Positions 31,107 to 39,509 of a stretch of 64,000 nt of DNA are shown here, piece after piece (within the stretch, counting starts at the first letter, position 1; the number at the start of each line of letters is the position of its first letter). Origin of the DNA: Candidatus Lumbricidiphila eiseniae (GTDB lineage Bacteria; Actinomycetota; Actinomycetes; Actinomycetales; Microbacteriaceae); NCBI GenBank assembly GCA_002529645.1, contig NAEP01000032.1, forward strand, positions 82,196 through 146,195, in the 5' to 3' direction. The notes beneath the pieces were generated by a model. The model did no database searches. It was not told the origin of the DNA and worked only from the letters and a program-made list of their open reading frames with translations. The position numbers were made by a program, and so were the translations under genes.

Positions 31107-31179
31107 TCCTCCATAGCTCAACTGGTAGAGCAATCGGCTGTTAACCGATAGGTTCTTGGTTCGAATCCAAGTGGGGGAG
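31107..31179 (+). tRNA. tRNA-Asn (anticodon GTT)
   Basis: A full cloverleaf can be drawn: acceptor TCCTCCA with TGGGGGA (one G-T), D-stem GCTC/GAGC, anticodon stem ATCGG/CCGAT with loop CTGTTAA, T-stem CTTGG/CCAAG with TTCGAAT, discriminator G. The CCA end is not encoded. Confidence 0.97.
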
Positions 31180-31332
31180 CAAAACACCCGGTTTTCTGTC
31201 GGTTTCCGTGTGCCTGCGCGGGCAGTTTGGTCGCTGGTTTCCATCGGTTGCTCCCACAGGTCAGCACTGGCTAGAGATCTGTGAGGCCATCTCGCCCCGG
31301 GCATTCTTGTGCGCGCTGTCCAGTAGTTGACC

Positions 31333-31896
31333 TCACCCCTCGAGACGATCGACACCGGGTACCCACTGTTTCCCCGGAACGCCCCACCCGAGCTTGCGAG
31401 TCACTTTCTTGACGACGCGCTGGTCTTCCTCGCCCAGCCGGTCGGTGTAGAGGATTCCACACAGGTGATCGAATTCGTGCTGAAAGATGCGGGCGAGCCA
31501 TCCGGTTGCGTTGATTTCATACGCGACGTTCTCAAGGTCGGTGGCGCGCAGGATGGCATGCTCTGCGCGCCGAAGACCGAACCGCTCACCGGGCACCGAC
31601 AGGCAGCCTTCGGACTCTTCTTCCGGGTTGGGAACGCCCACCGGTGGTGGTGTAATAAGCAGTTCCGGGTTGATCGCAACTCCGCGCCAGGAAACCTCGT
31701 CGTCGCTCCAGGAGTAGGTGAAAATGCGTAACGGGACACCAATCTGCGGGGCGGCAAGGCCGACACCGGGCGCGGCATCCATCGTGTCAAACATGTTGGC
31801 GACGAGTTCACGGATGGCCCCATCGATGGAGTCAACAGGCTTCGCGGGGGAGTGCAGAACGGGGTCTCCGGTGATGCTAATTGGTAAAACTGCCAC
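31333..31896 (-). CDS. def: Peptide deformylase
   Basis: The 187-residue metalloenzyme has all three family motifs: GVGLAAPQIG, EGCLSVPGE (metal Cys) and QHEFDHL (two metal His). It removes the formyl group from new N-termini. It stands alone, facing the tRNA and diverging from the NIPA-like gene. Confidence 0.96.
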   Translation of the reverse strand: MAVLPISITGDPVLHSPAKPVDSIDGAIRELVANMFDTMDAAPGVGLAAPQIGVPLRIFTYSWSDDEVSWRGVAINPELLITPPPVGVPNPEEESEGCLSVPGERFGLRRAEHAILRATDLENVAYEINATGWLARIFQHEFDHLCGILYTDRLGEEDQRVVKKVTRKLGWGVPGKQWVPGVDRLEG

Positions 31897-31937
31897 GTGC
31901 TAAGACTATCTAGGCTGGAACCCGATACAGTCATGGA

Positions 31938-32873
31938 GTGCTCTTGGACTCCGCTGCTCTTGTGACGGTGGCTGACCTGTCCGATTACATCAGGCTTGAC
32001 CCGAAGCAGTTTCTCGGGATCCCGCTCGCGCTTGTTGGTGCCGTGTTTCTCTCACTGGGAGCACAATTTCAGCACCGTGGGGTGGCGCGGGTTGAGTCCA
32101 CAACCGGTGCCACCCTGGGCACAGGGCTCAGCGGTTCGCAAATATGGCACCTGCTCCTACGCCCCTCGTGGGTTGCTGGCACGCTTATGCTGGGCCTCGC
32201 TGTCACGTTTCAGCTGGGGAGCTTGTATTTCGCTCCCATTATCGTTGTGCAGCCCCTCGGTGCAATTGCACTGGTCATCACCTCGATTATTAATTCCCGA
32301 GTCAACAAGGTGCAGCTCAATATGCCGTCCATCATCGCAATTGTTATGTGCGTAGGCGGAATCTTTCTGTTCGTGGGCGTGGCAGCCTTCACCGCGGTTG
32401 ACCCGGTGGTCACTGATCAGCACCTGTTCATCATCATCCTGTTGCTCATCGGCGTATTGCTCATCGCGAGCTCGGTTTTTCGTCGGTTTCGGCAACGAAT
32501 TCGTGCCATTTTTTACGTCCTGATGGCCGGGGTGCTGTACGGGTTCGTGGCGACGCTGGCGAAGATGGTGTTGGGACGCATCCACCAGGGGCAGGTCGAC
32601 TGGCTCACGATCCTGTGTGTCGTGGGATTACTCGGGGCCGCGGGGATTGGCGGTTATTTTGTGCAGAACGCTTACTCGTCGGGGCCACCAGATCTCGTCA
32701 TTGCGGGACTGACAGTTGTTGACCCACTGGTTGCCGTCGCGATCGGGATACTTGTCCTCAACGAGGCATCCCAAGCCCCGCTCTGGGCGATGCCAGTGTT
32801 TATCGTAGCCGGGGCGATTGCGGTGCTCGGGGTCTTCCAACTCGGGCGTCATCACCCGCAGTCCCGGTCCTAG
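31938..32873 (+). CDS. NIPA/DMT-superfamily membrane transporter
   Basis: The 311-residue protein has nine or ten hydrophobic helices, with an EamA/NIPA-like pattern (VGAVFLSLGAQFQHRGV early; SLYFAPIIVVQPLGAIALVI; AYSSGPPDLVIAGLTVVDPL late). Members are linked to Mg2+ or to small-metabolite transport; the substrate is unknown here. It starts at GTG 31938. Confidence 0.8.
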   Translation: MLLDSAALVTVADLSDYIRLDPKQFLGIPLALVGAVFLSLGAQFQHRGVARVESTTGATLGTGLSGSQIWHLLLRPSWVAGTLMLGLAVTFQLGSLYFAPIIVVQPLGAIALVITSIINSRVNKVQLNMPSIIAIVMCVGGIFLFVGVAAFTAVDPVVTDQHLFIIILLLIGVLLIASSVFRRFRQRIRAIFYVLMAGVLYGFVATLAKMVLGRIHQGQVDWLTILCVVGLLGAAGIGGYFVQNAYSSGPPDLVIAGLTVVDPLVAVAIGILVLNEASQAPLWAMPVFIVAGAIAVLGVFQLGRHHPQSRS

Positions 32874-33097
32874 TTGGGGAATGCACGGCTGTGTCTGGTT
32901 CTTTTCATTCCGAATTGATGGTCCCGGCTCCGAGTTTTGCGGTGCATATCTGTCGCAACAGCAAGGGTTGTGGGTACGTGGCAGGTTGCCCTGAGTGACA
33001 TAGGCTATGGTCGAATCTGCTAGCCGGATTCCTCCTCTGCTCCGACCCCGTGCGCTCGGGCCCGGTGTGGATCTCTGGAAAACTAAGGAACCTCTAC

Positions 33098-34408
33098 GTG
33101 ACTGACACTCCGCCAGTAGCCATAGAAAGAGCAACGACTCACGATGTTGGCGTACTACACACAGGCACAGAATCAACGGATGACTCGGGCGATCTACCAA
33201 CGGACAGACCGCTGCGCGTGCTCATCGGTGCGGACACCTTCCCGCCCGATGTGAACGGTGCGGCGCGCTTCGCGGAACGGTTAGCCTCCGGCTTAGTGGC
33301 GCGCGGACACGAGGTTCACATCGTTGCTCCGGCATCGAGCCGAATATATGGGACATGGACCGAGATACACGGGGGTGAAGCACTCACAGCGCACCGTTTG
33401 CGGTCGTGGCGGTGGTATCCGCACGACTGGTTGCGCTTTGCCCTGCCATGGTCCATCCGTCGAAATTCAGCGAGAATCCTTGATGAGGTTCGACCCGATG
33501 TTGTGCACTTCCAATCGCATATTGTTGTGGGGCGGGGATTATCTGTGGAAGCGGAGCAGCGGGGCATCCGAATTGTTGGCACTAACCATTTCATGCCGGA
33601 AAATATGCTTGCTTTTACGCTCATCCCGCGGGCCTGGCAAGATTTTTCTGTAAAATTGGCGTGGAAGGCTGCCAGTCGCACTTTTGGGCGAGCCGCAGCG
33701 GTCACAACACCAACCAGGCGCGCCGCGGAGTTTCTGGAGCGTTCAACCGGACTGACCGGGGTCTACGCGATTTCGTGCGGAGTGGATGTTCCGCAGTACT
33801 GGCCTAATTGGGAAGCGCGCACCGAGAACCGGGTGCTTTTTGTTGGGCGAGTGACGGGGGAGAAACAAATTGATGTGCTGCTACACGCGACCGCCCTGTT
33901 GTTGCGTGACAGTGTGGATCTCACGGTTGAGATTGTTGGTGATGGCGACCAGAAACGTCACCTGGAGAACCTTGCGGTGACGCTCGGCGTCGCCGACCGG
34001 GTCACGTTTACCGGCTACGTCACCGATGAGGAATTGCGTGCTGCTTATCACCGGGCATCGGTGCTTGCTATGCCGTCGATTGCTGAACTGCAGAGCATCG
34101 TCACGATGGAGGCGATGGCATCTGCGTTACCGATTGTTGCCGCCAATGCGATGGCCCTGCCGCATCTTGTGCACGACGGGGAGAACGGGTATCTTTTTGA
34201 GCCGGGCAACGCTGCTGATCTTGCCGCAAAACTCCGAAAGGTTCTGGATGCCCCACCTGCCGAATATCGCGCACTGAAGGAGGAATCTACGCGGCTCATC
34301 GCGGCACACGATATCCAACGCACTCTGTCGATTTTCGAAAGGTTGTACCGTGGATCTCCGATGGATGACCCACCCATTGATGAGTCATCCATCGCGTCGG
34401 ATGCTTAG
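33098..34408 (+). CDS. GT4-family glycosyltransferase
   Basis: The 436-residue GT-B enzyme has the N-terminal Gly-rich turn (TFPPDVNGAARFAERLASGL), the central VLFVGRVTGEKQIDVLL, and the C-terminal E-x7-E region (MPSIAELQSIVTMEAMASALPIV). It resembles actinobacterial PimB/MgtA-type mannosyltransferases, so a lipid or polysaccharide acceptor is likely but unproven. GTG 33098 with AAGGAA upstream is chosen; the first about 45 residues are variable. Confidence 0.85.
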   Translation: MTDTPPVAIERATTHDVGVLHTGTESTDDSGDLPTDRPLRVLIGADTFPPDVNGAARFAERLASGLVARGHEVHIVAPASSRIYGTWTEIHGGEALTAHRLRSWRWYPHDWLRFALPWSIRRNSARILDEVRPDVVHFQSHIVVGRGLSVEAEQRGIRIVGTNHFMPENMLAFTLIPRAWQDFSVKLAWKAASRTFGRAAAVTTPTRRAAEFLERSTGLTGVYAISCGVDVPQYWPNWEARTENRVLFVGRVTGEKQIDVLLHATALLLRDSVDLTVEIVGDGDQKRHLENLAVTLGVADRVTFTGYVTDEELRAAYHRASVLAMPSIAELQSIVTMEAMASALPIVAANAMALPHLVHDGENGYLFEPGNAADLAAKLRKVLDAPPAEYRALKEESTRLIAAHDIQRTLSIFERLYRGSPMDDPPIDESSIASDA

Positions 34409-34420
34409 CCTGCGTGGTGC

Positions 34421-34558
34421 CAGAGCCGCGTTGGTGAGGCCAGGGGTACCCCCAATCGACCGAAACTGCTGCCGAGTTCGAGTGCGCGATCGAGCGATTT
34501 AGGGTACCCCCATCGACCAAAACTGCCCTCTGAAATGTCAGAGCCGCGTTGGTGAGGG
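34421..34558. repeat. Nested direct repeats after the glycosyltransferase gene
   Basis: CAGAGCCGCGTTGGTGAGG occurs at 34421 and 34539 (period 118). Between them GGGTACCCCCAATCGACC occurs at 34444 and, one base shorter, at 34502 (period 58). The rest of the gap up to the tRNA at 34876 shows no gene; its last 200 bases are less GC-rich and should hold the tRNA promoter. Confidence 0.75.
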
Positions 34559-34875
34559 TCAGGATGTCTCGGAACGGCGGGTGTCGGATCTGGTGCACGC
34601 AGCCGCGGGGTTGCCGTCTGTGGTTGTTCATCATCTGCGACACACAGCAGCACCGCTCGCGATCAGCACGGGGCTAGTGTTAAGGTCGTGTAGGAGATAC
34701 TTGGTCACGTCTTAAGTGGCCGCGATTCTGGAGGCCTACACGAACCTTTGACCGTGTGGTGCGTTGGGTACGTTGGCCGGAAAAAGTGTAGATAAATTGT
34801 GGACGTACGGTGTCTGAGGAGGTCTTGTGACGTGCGTTTTAGACAAAACTGGCTGCGATAGTAGTTAGTTTTCTC

Positions 34876-34949
34876 GGGGCGGTAGCTCAGCTGGTTAGAG
34901 CAGCGGACTCATAATCCGCCGGTCACGGGTTCGAACCCCGTCCGCCCTA
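34876..34949 (+). tRNA. tRNA with CAT anticodon (elongator Met, or Ile2)
   Basis: The cloverleaf has acceptor GGGGCGG/CCGCCCT (first pair G-T), D-stem GCTC/GAGC, anticodon stem GCGGA/TCCGC with loop CTCATAA, T-stem ACGGG/CCCGT and discriminator A. The long-variable-free form and the D-loop rule out initiator-like features; I favour elongator Met, but lysidine-modified Ile2 cannot be excluded by eye. Remnants of an integrated element follow directly. Confidence 0.93.
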
Positions 34950-34999
34950 CAGAAGGATCCCGGTTGTCTCTAAAACCTCTACCGGTACCACGCTCTCCA

Positions 35000-35215
35000 G
35001 CGGTTCCAGACCGAGCAGGTAAGTCAGTAGTCACACCGAAAAACTCGCTTAGTAGTACGAGTTCGGTCAGGTTCCACCCGCTTCTTCCGGTGAATGTACC
35101 CCTGAGTGTCGCGGGCACCCATCCCCAGCTCGGCGGCTGGCTGTCGCTGCGAGATGCGGCCATTCTTCAACATAAGGTCGCTGGTTCGTAAGGCTACGGT
35201 GTCTGCCATCAAGAC
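35000..35215 (-). pseudogene. Remnant of an XRE-type HTH regulator
   Basis: Two minus-strand frames together give a helix-turn-helix: KNGRISQRQPAAELGMG in one and, after a frameshift near 35110, SGWNLTELVLLSEFFGVTTD in the next. That is the usual order of a phage-type Xre domain (recognition helix, then the 'lTEL..LA..fGV' helix). The first residue of a start and an intact frame are lacking. Its place next to a tRNA suggests the decayed end of an integrated element. Confidence 0.6.
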
Positions 35216-35280
35216 AGCGGTGCTTGCATCGCGGCAGACCGAGCGGTTTTGGTCGTGATGAGGTTGCCGTGCGGCTCGGG

Positions 35281-35366
35281 ATGGTCCCACGGGTCGTGGT
35301 ACGAATGAATGCATCCATGCCGAAGGTACGAGCTTCATCGATGGCCACACGGGTCGTGGCACGAAT
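35281..35366. repeat. Paired direct repeat, period 60
   Basis: Copies at 35281-35306 and 35341-35366 (core ACGGGTCGTGG) agree at 23 of 26 bases around an unrelated 34-nt middle. They lie within the decayed island behind the tRNA. Confidence 0.82.
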
Positions 35367-35592
35367 CCCGACCCGCCACAAGATGCCACGGCTATGGGAT
35401 TTAGACCCGATGACTGGAAAACTACTCCGGGTCTCAAAGAAACCACGATCCGTTACGAACGAGACTGCCCCGGCGATCTGGTGCACATGGATGTGAGAAA
35501 GTTCGGACGTATCCCGGACGGGGTGGGTGGCGAGCACACGACCGGGCGCTGCACGAGCGACTTGAAGTCGCTGAACGGGACAAGCAGAATGC

Positions 35593-36152
35593 GTCGGTGA
35601 GACGTTTGAGCAGCACCGCGAGGCAACATTTGATCAGATTCGTGCCGCTGCATTTTCGAAGGCCTACTTCGAGAAAGAAAATGACGCGCGAAATGGAAGC
35701 AAAGACGACTACATTTTCCGAGATTTAGACGATGCCGGTACTGAGAGTGTTTCGATCATGTGCGAGATGAAGAACGAGGCTGACGGATTCTCGACGAAGC
35801 GTAAGAACGAGGACCTCTTCAAGGAGCTCGATAAGGATCGTATTGAGAAGAAGTGTGAGTACGCAGTGCTCGTTTCCTTGCTCGAGCCTGATAGCGAGCT
35901 GTACAGTGGTGGGATCGTTGATGTAATGAATTCAAGGCTGGCTTTGCAAGAAATTTTGAGCTACCATCCCAAAAGTTTCATTCAGCGATTGATGAGATCG
36001 ATAAGTCGATCGAGAGGTTACGGAAGGCCAAAGATGCGCTGCGCGGTTCCGAGCGCAACCTTAGACTCGCGAACAACAAAGCTCAAGATGTGACCCTGAG
36101 GAAGCTAACCCGAGGAAGTTCGACGATGACGGCGAAGTTTGCCGAGCTGAAA
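35593..36152 (+). pseudogene. DUF2130 protein remnant
   Basis: VGETFEQH, AYFEKENDAR, DYIFRDLDDAG, CEMKNEAD and CEYAVLVSLLEPDSELYSGG follow the DUF2130 order in one frame. After GGIVDV the frame shifts and a central block is missing; the family resumes as [34 protein letters not shown] and MTAKFAEL. Upstream, a piece like an N-terminal coiled coil ends abruptly near 35590. At least one deletion and one frameshift make this non-functional. DUF2130 proteins are often found on mobile islands. Confidence 0.8.
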
Positions 36153-36244
36153 AGCCCGGAGACACCCGGCATCGAATTCCCCTTCACCCCAGCCACTCTT
36201 ACCGTGACGGAATTCTTTATTGAGAGCGATCAACGAGGTTCAGT

Positions 36245-37048
36245 TCACGACATATCGCGCTGCACGCTCCTCAGTGACATCCGAAGCGGTGCCTGCCGGA
36301 TGCTCCGGGGCAGTAACGGCCACACTCGGCCGATGCTGCGCAACCACCCGTCAGAAACACGGGCAGCGCGCGGTGTCCAGCGGAATCCGAAGTCGGCGCG
36401 CAACTGAGGCGGCAGCAGCGACGCGGTGATCAAACGAAGCACCGGCGCGGCGAGCGCGGCACCGCGTGGCCACGATTCGGACGGAGTGAAGAGGGCACGG
36501 CACACACGGCGTGCATCGGCGGTGACGTGCAGCTGGGAGAGTCGGGTGTTCCACCACGCATCAAACTCGGCGCGGCTGGTTGGCCAACCGGCGATGTCCG
36601 CCTGCAATTGCGCACCCAGGGGCCGGTAACTTCGCACAATCGCGTCGGCAGCAAACTCGGGAAGTGGTTCCAAGAGACGTTCGTGTACCTGCAGCGCAAC
36701 CGCGAGCAGGGTTGATGCAACCCAACGCTGAGCATCTGGGTCATTGGCAGAGTAGGCGGGGGATGCCTCGGTGGCTCCAGCTTCGCCCGACACGGGAGCG
36801 TGACGACGGTTGACCCTTCGGACCACGTGGCGCACCATCTCCTCGTCGCCAAAGGCGACCGTGTACACGTAATTGAGTGTGCCGAGGAGGCGGTCACGCG
36901 GTCTCGTGGCGAAATCACTGTGGCGAGCGACCCCGCGAGCCACGCGCGGGTCGGCCAGCTGCAGCAGGATCGCGGCACCTCCGCCGAGCAGCAGGATACC
37001 CTCGGCGCTGTGTCGGCGGAATATCTCGCGGTCGTGCTCAGTTGTCAC
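36245..37048 (-). CDS. MpaB-like oxygenase (DUF2236)
   Basis: The 267-residue protein shows the DUF2236 pattern: [20 protein letters not shown] at the start, [27 protein letters not shown] with conserved His, and [17 protein letters not shown]. The family includes heme-b latex-clearing and ER-bound oxygenase relatives; the substrate here is unknown. The frame is intact and the ATG start at 37048 begins just before the conserved region. It closes the decayed tRNA island on its right. Confidence 0.85.
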   Translation of the reverse strand: MTTEHDREIFRRHSAEGILLLGGGAAILLQLADPRVARGVARHSDFATRPRDRLLGTLNYVYTVAFGDEEMVRHVVRRVNRRHAPVSGEAGATEASPAYSANDPDAQRWVASTLLAVALQVHERLLEPLPEFAADAIVRSYRPLGAQLQADIAGWPTSRAEFDAWWNTRLSQLHVTADARRVCRALFTPSESWPRGAALAAPVLRLITASLLPPQLRADFGFRWTPRAARVSDGWLRSIGRVWPLLPRSIRQAPLRMSLRSVQRDMS

Positions 37049-37157
37049 TCCACCATTGTGGCCGATGCGCTCGATGCGCTCGATGCGGTGGACCGCTGAC
37101 CCGTGTGCCTGCCGTCACCGGCGAGGTCATAAACACTGTCACCCCGGTCGTGACCAG

Positions 37158-37232
37158 CCACCGGTCCTCGATAATCAGCTTTGCTTGTCGCAGATGAACG
37201 TGTGGAGTAAAAACAGTACTAGCATGAGATAC
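37158..37232 (-). pseudogene. IS481-type transposase, N-terminal scrap
   Basis: The minus strand reads VSHASTVFTPHVHLRQAKLI and then EDRW, like the start of IS481 transposases (MSHAN..LTP..RLRLARLIVEDGW). An AGGAGG site is 5 bp upstream, but the expected start codon reads GTA. Homology stops after about 25 codons. The rest of the 37049-37810 gap holds only the repeat pair below and a short 18-bp duplication near 37631-37666. Confidence 0.5.
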
Positions 37233-37370
37233 GAGGGCCTCCTGATTGGTGTAGACGTGGTGTCTCGCAACAACTCCACTCCACAACGGTGAGGCCCTCA
37301 CCCGGCAGCAGAACACACCATTCACGAAACGACCTGTCTTGGGCGACATCTCGGGAGACTCGCGTGTGAT

Positions 37371-37462
37371 TGTGGATTCTGCGTCGCGCGCGGGTAGGCC
37401 ATCCGCTCCGGACACAAGCGAACTTCGACAAATGCGGAGCCTGCGTTGCGCGCGGGTAGGCC
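37371..37462. repeat. Paired direct repeat, period 62
   Basis: Copies at 37371-37400 and 37433-37462 (shared GCGCGCGGGTAGGCC) agree at 26 of 30 bases with an unrelated 32-nt middle, in the gap before the ABC-F gene. Confidence 0.85.
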
Positions 37463-37810
37463 TGTGCGTCACACCCAGGTAGATTCGGTGTCGTTGATGG
37501 AGGGGGATGAGCTGGTGCTGTCGGTGTTTTTCGATCTGCTCCGCCTGGACAAGTGGCGTGGGAGAGCACCGACACTGAAATATCTGTTTGCCACACGCGG
37601 GCGTTTCCGGCTGAGGCACCACGAAACACCCCGCAGACACATCACGACCGCAGACACATCACGAGGAGTCTTGTCAACATCGTCCAGGGTCGTCCGTGTC
37701 ATCTAGACTGGTGCTTTGCCTGCGCACCGTCATAGCGGCGGAGGGAAGCTCGCGGGCCCGGGCAACGGTCCCGACACCATCACCCCTGACCACACTCTGA
37801 AGGATGCTCC

Positions 37811-39409
37811 GTGCTCGCCGTGCATGACCTCGAAATCCGGGTCGGAGCCCGTGTGCTCATGGCACATGTTTCGTTCCGGGTTTCGCCGGGGGACAAAATT
37901 GGGCTTGTCGGGCGCAACGGTGCGGGAAAAACGACGCTCACGAAGACGCTCGCGGGCGAAACGCTACCAACCGCGGGGAAGATCGACCGCTCCGGCGAGA
38001 TCGGTTACCTCCCGCAGGATCCACGCTCGGGTGACCCCGAAATGCTCGCCCGCACCCGTATTCTCGACGCTCGCGGACTGGGGAGCCTCGTCGTCGGTAT
38101 GCACGAGCAAACCCACCTCATGGCAAGCAGTGATCCGGTCATCGCGGAACGGGCGATGCGCAAGTACGGCAATATCACCGATCGGTTTGCCGCGCTCGGA
38201 GGCTATGCGGCGGAGGCGGAGGCGGCATCCATCGCCTCTCATCTTAATCTCCCCGATCGTATTCTTGACCAGCCGTTAAAGACTCTCTCGGGAGGTCAGC
38301 GGCGGCGCATCGAGTTGGCCCGCATCCTGTTTTCCGATGCAGACACCATGATTCTGGATGAACCGACTAACCACCTCGACGCAGATTCGATTGTATGGTT
38401 GCGCGAGTTTTTGAAGAGTTATCGTGGCGGTGCCATTGTGATCAGCCACGACGTCGACCTCGTCGGAGAGGTTGTAAATCGGGTGTTTTATCTCGATGCG
38501 AATCGGTCGGTTATTGATATCTACAATATGGGTTGGAAGCACTATCTGCGTCAGCGCGCCGCCGACGAAGAACGCCGCAAGAAGGAACGGGCCAATGCCG
38601 AGAAAAAGGCCGGGGCGCTGCAGTTGCAGGCGGCTCGATTCGGAGCAAAGGCATCGAAGGCGGCCGCTGCCCACCAGATGGTTGCTCGCGCCGAAAAACT
38701 GTTATCCGGACTCGAAGAGGTACGCGCTGTCGACCGGGTCGCTAAACTCCGCTTTCCAACACCCGCACCGTGCGGCCGCACACCACTGACGGCATCTGAA
38801 CTCTCGAAATCGTATGGTTCCCTCGAAATTTTTACCGCCGTGGACCTCGCCATTGATCGCGGCACGAAGGTTGTTATCATCGGTCTAAACGGGGCAGGAA
38901 AAACGACGCTGCTCCGTATTCTCGCCGGTGTGGATGCCCCGGACACCGGTGTTGTCGAAGCCGGTCACGGGCTGCGCATCGGTTATTACGCTCAGGAACA
39001 CGAAACCCTTGATGTTGCGCGCACCGTGCTTCAGAACATGGTGAGCGCGTCGCCAAACATTACTGAAACCGAGGCCCGCAGAGTGCTCGGCTCGTTCCTT
39101 TTTATTGGCGACGATGTTTACAAACCGGTCGGGGTGCTCTCCGGCGGTGAAAAAACTCGGCTTGCGCTGGCGACAATCGTCGTGTCTGGTGCCAATGTAT
39201 TGCTGCTCGACGAACCTACGAACAACCTCGATCCCGCCAGTCGCACAGAAATACTCGACGCCCTCGCCCACTACGAGGGTTCGGTTGTTCTGGTCAGCCA
39301 CGATCCGGGTGCGGTCGAGGCCCTCAATCCGGAACGGGTGCTCATCATGCCCGACGGCACCGAGGATCACTGGAGTCAGGAATACCAGGAGCTCATCGAG
39401 CTCGCGTAG
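37811..39409 (+). CDS. ABC-F family ATPase
   Basis: The 532-residue protein has two ABC domains in tandem and no membrane part: Walker A GRNGAGKTT and GLNGAGKTT, signatures LSGGQRRRIELARI and LSGGEKTRLALATI, and a basic helical linker between them (RQRAADEERRKKERANAEKK). ABC-F proteins act on the ribosome (EttA/Uup-like) or protect it from antibiotics. The linker and length fit the housekeeping actinobacterial type more than a resistance protein. GTG start. Confidence 0.92.
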   Translation: MLAVHDLEIRVGARVLMAHVSFRVSPGDKIGLVGRNGAGKTTLTKTLAGETLPTAGKIDRSGEIGYLPQDPRSGDPEMLARTRILDARGLGSLVVGMHEQTHLMASSDPVIAERAMRKYGNITDRFAALGGYAAEAEAASIASHLNLPDRILDQPLKTLSGGQRRRIELARILFSDADTMILDEPTNHLDADSIVWLREFLKSYRGGAIVISHDVDLVGEVVNRVFYLDANRSVIDIYNMGWKHYLRQRAADEERRKKERANAEKKAGALQLQAARFGAKASKAAAAHQMVARAEKLLSGLEEVRAVDRVAKLRFPTPAPCGRTPLTASELSKSYGSLEIFTAVDLAIDRGTKVVIIGLNGAGKTTLLRILAGVDAPDTGVVEAGHGLRIGYYAQEHETLDVARTVLQNMVSASPNITETEARRVLGSFLFIGDDVYKPVGVLSGGEKTRLALATIVVSGANVLLLDEPTNNLDPASRTEILDALAHYEGSVVLVSHDPGAVEALNPERVLIMPDGTEDHWSQEYQELIELA

Positions 39410-39419
39410 CGGAGTCGGT

Positions 39420-39509
39420 CGTGGAAACCTATCGCGTGTGGGTGGCAGGTAGGACTCGGCCATGTGGCTCCTTCGGCAAACGTGGAAACCTATCGCGTGT
39501 GCGTGGCAG
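39420..39509. repeat. Paired direct repeat, 29 + 32 + 29
   Basis: Copies at 39420-39448 and 39481-39509 (start CGTGGAAACCTATCGCGTGT) differ at one of 29 bases and enclose a 32-nt unrelated middle: exactly the unit size of a type I-E CRISPR array. The right copy holds the last codons and stop of the SURF1 gene, so the left copy looks like the duplicate. Confidence 0.92.

Noticed and set aside
32882..32965. Possible 61-bp pair before the glycosyltransferase at 33098
   Set aside because: Likeness limited to a few bases around TGCA; not convincing.
34444..34525. Counting the 58-bp-period pair after the glycosyltransferase among the doublets
   Set aside because: Period 58 with an indel and nested in a second repeat of period 118; the pattern is more complex than one insertion.
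37440..37735. Small open frames (60-86 codons) before the ABC-F gene
   Set aside because: No motif, no clear RBS, and they overlap the repeat pair and each other on both strands.
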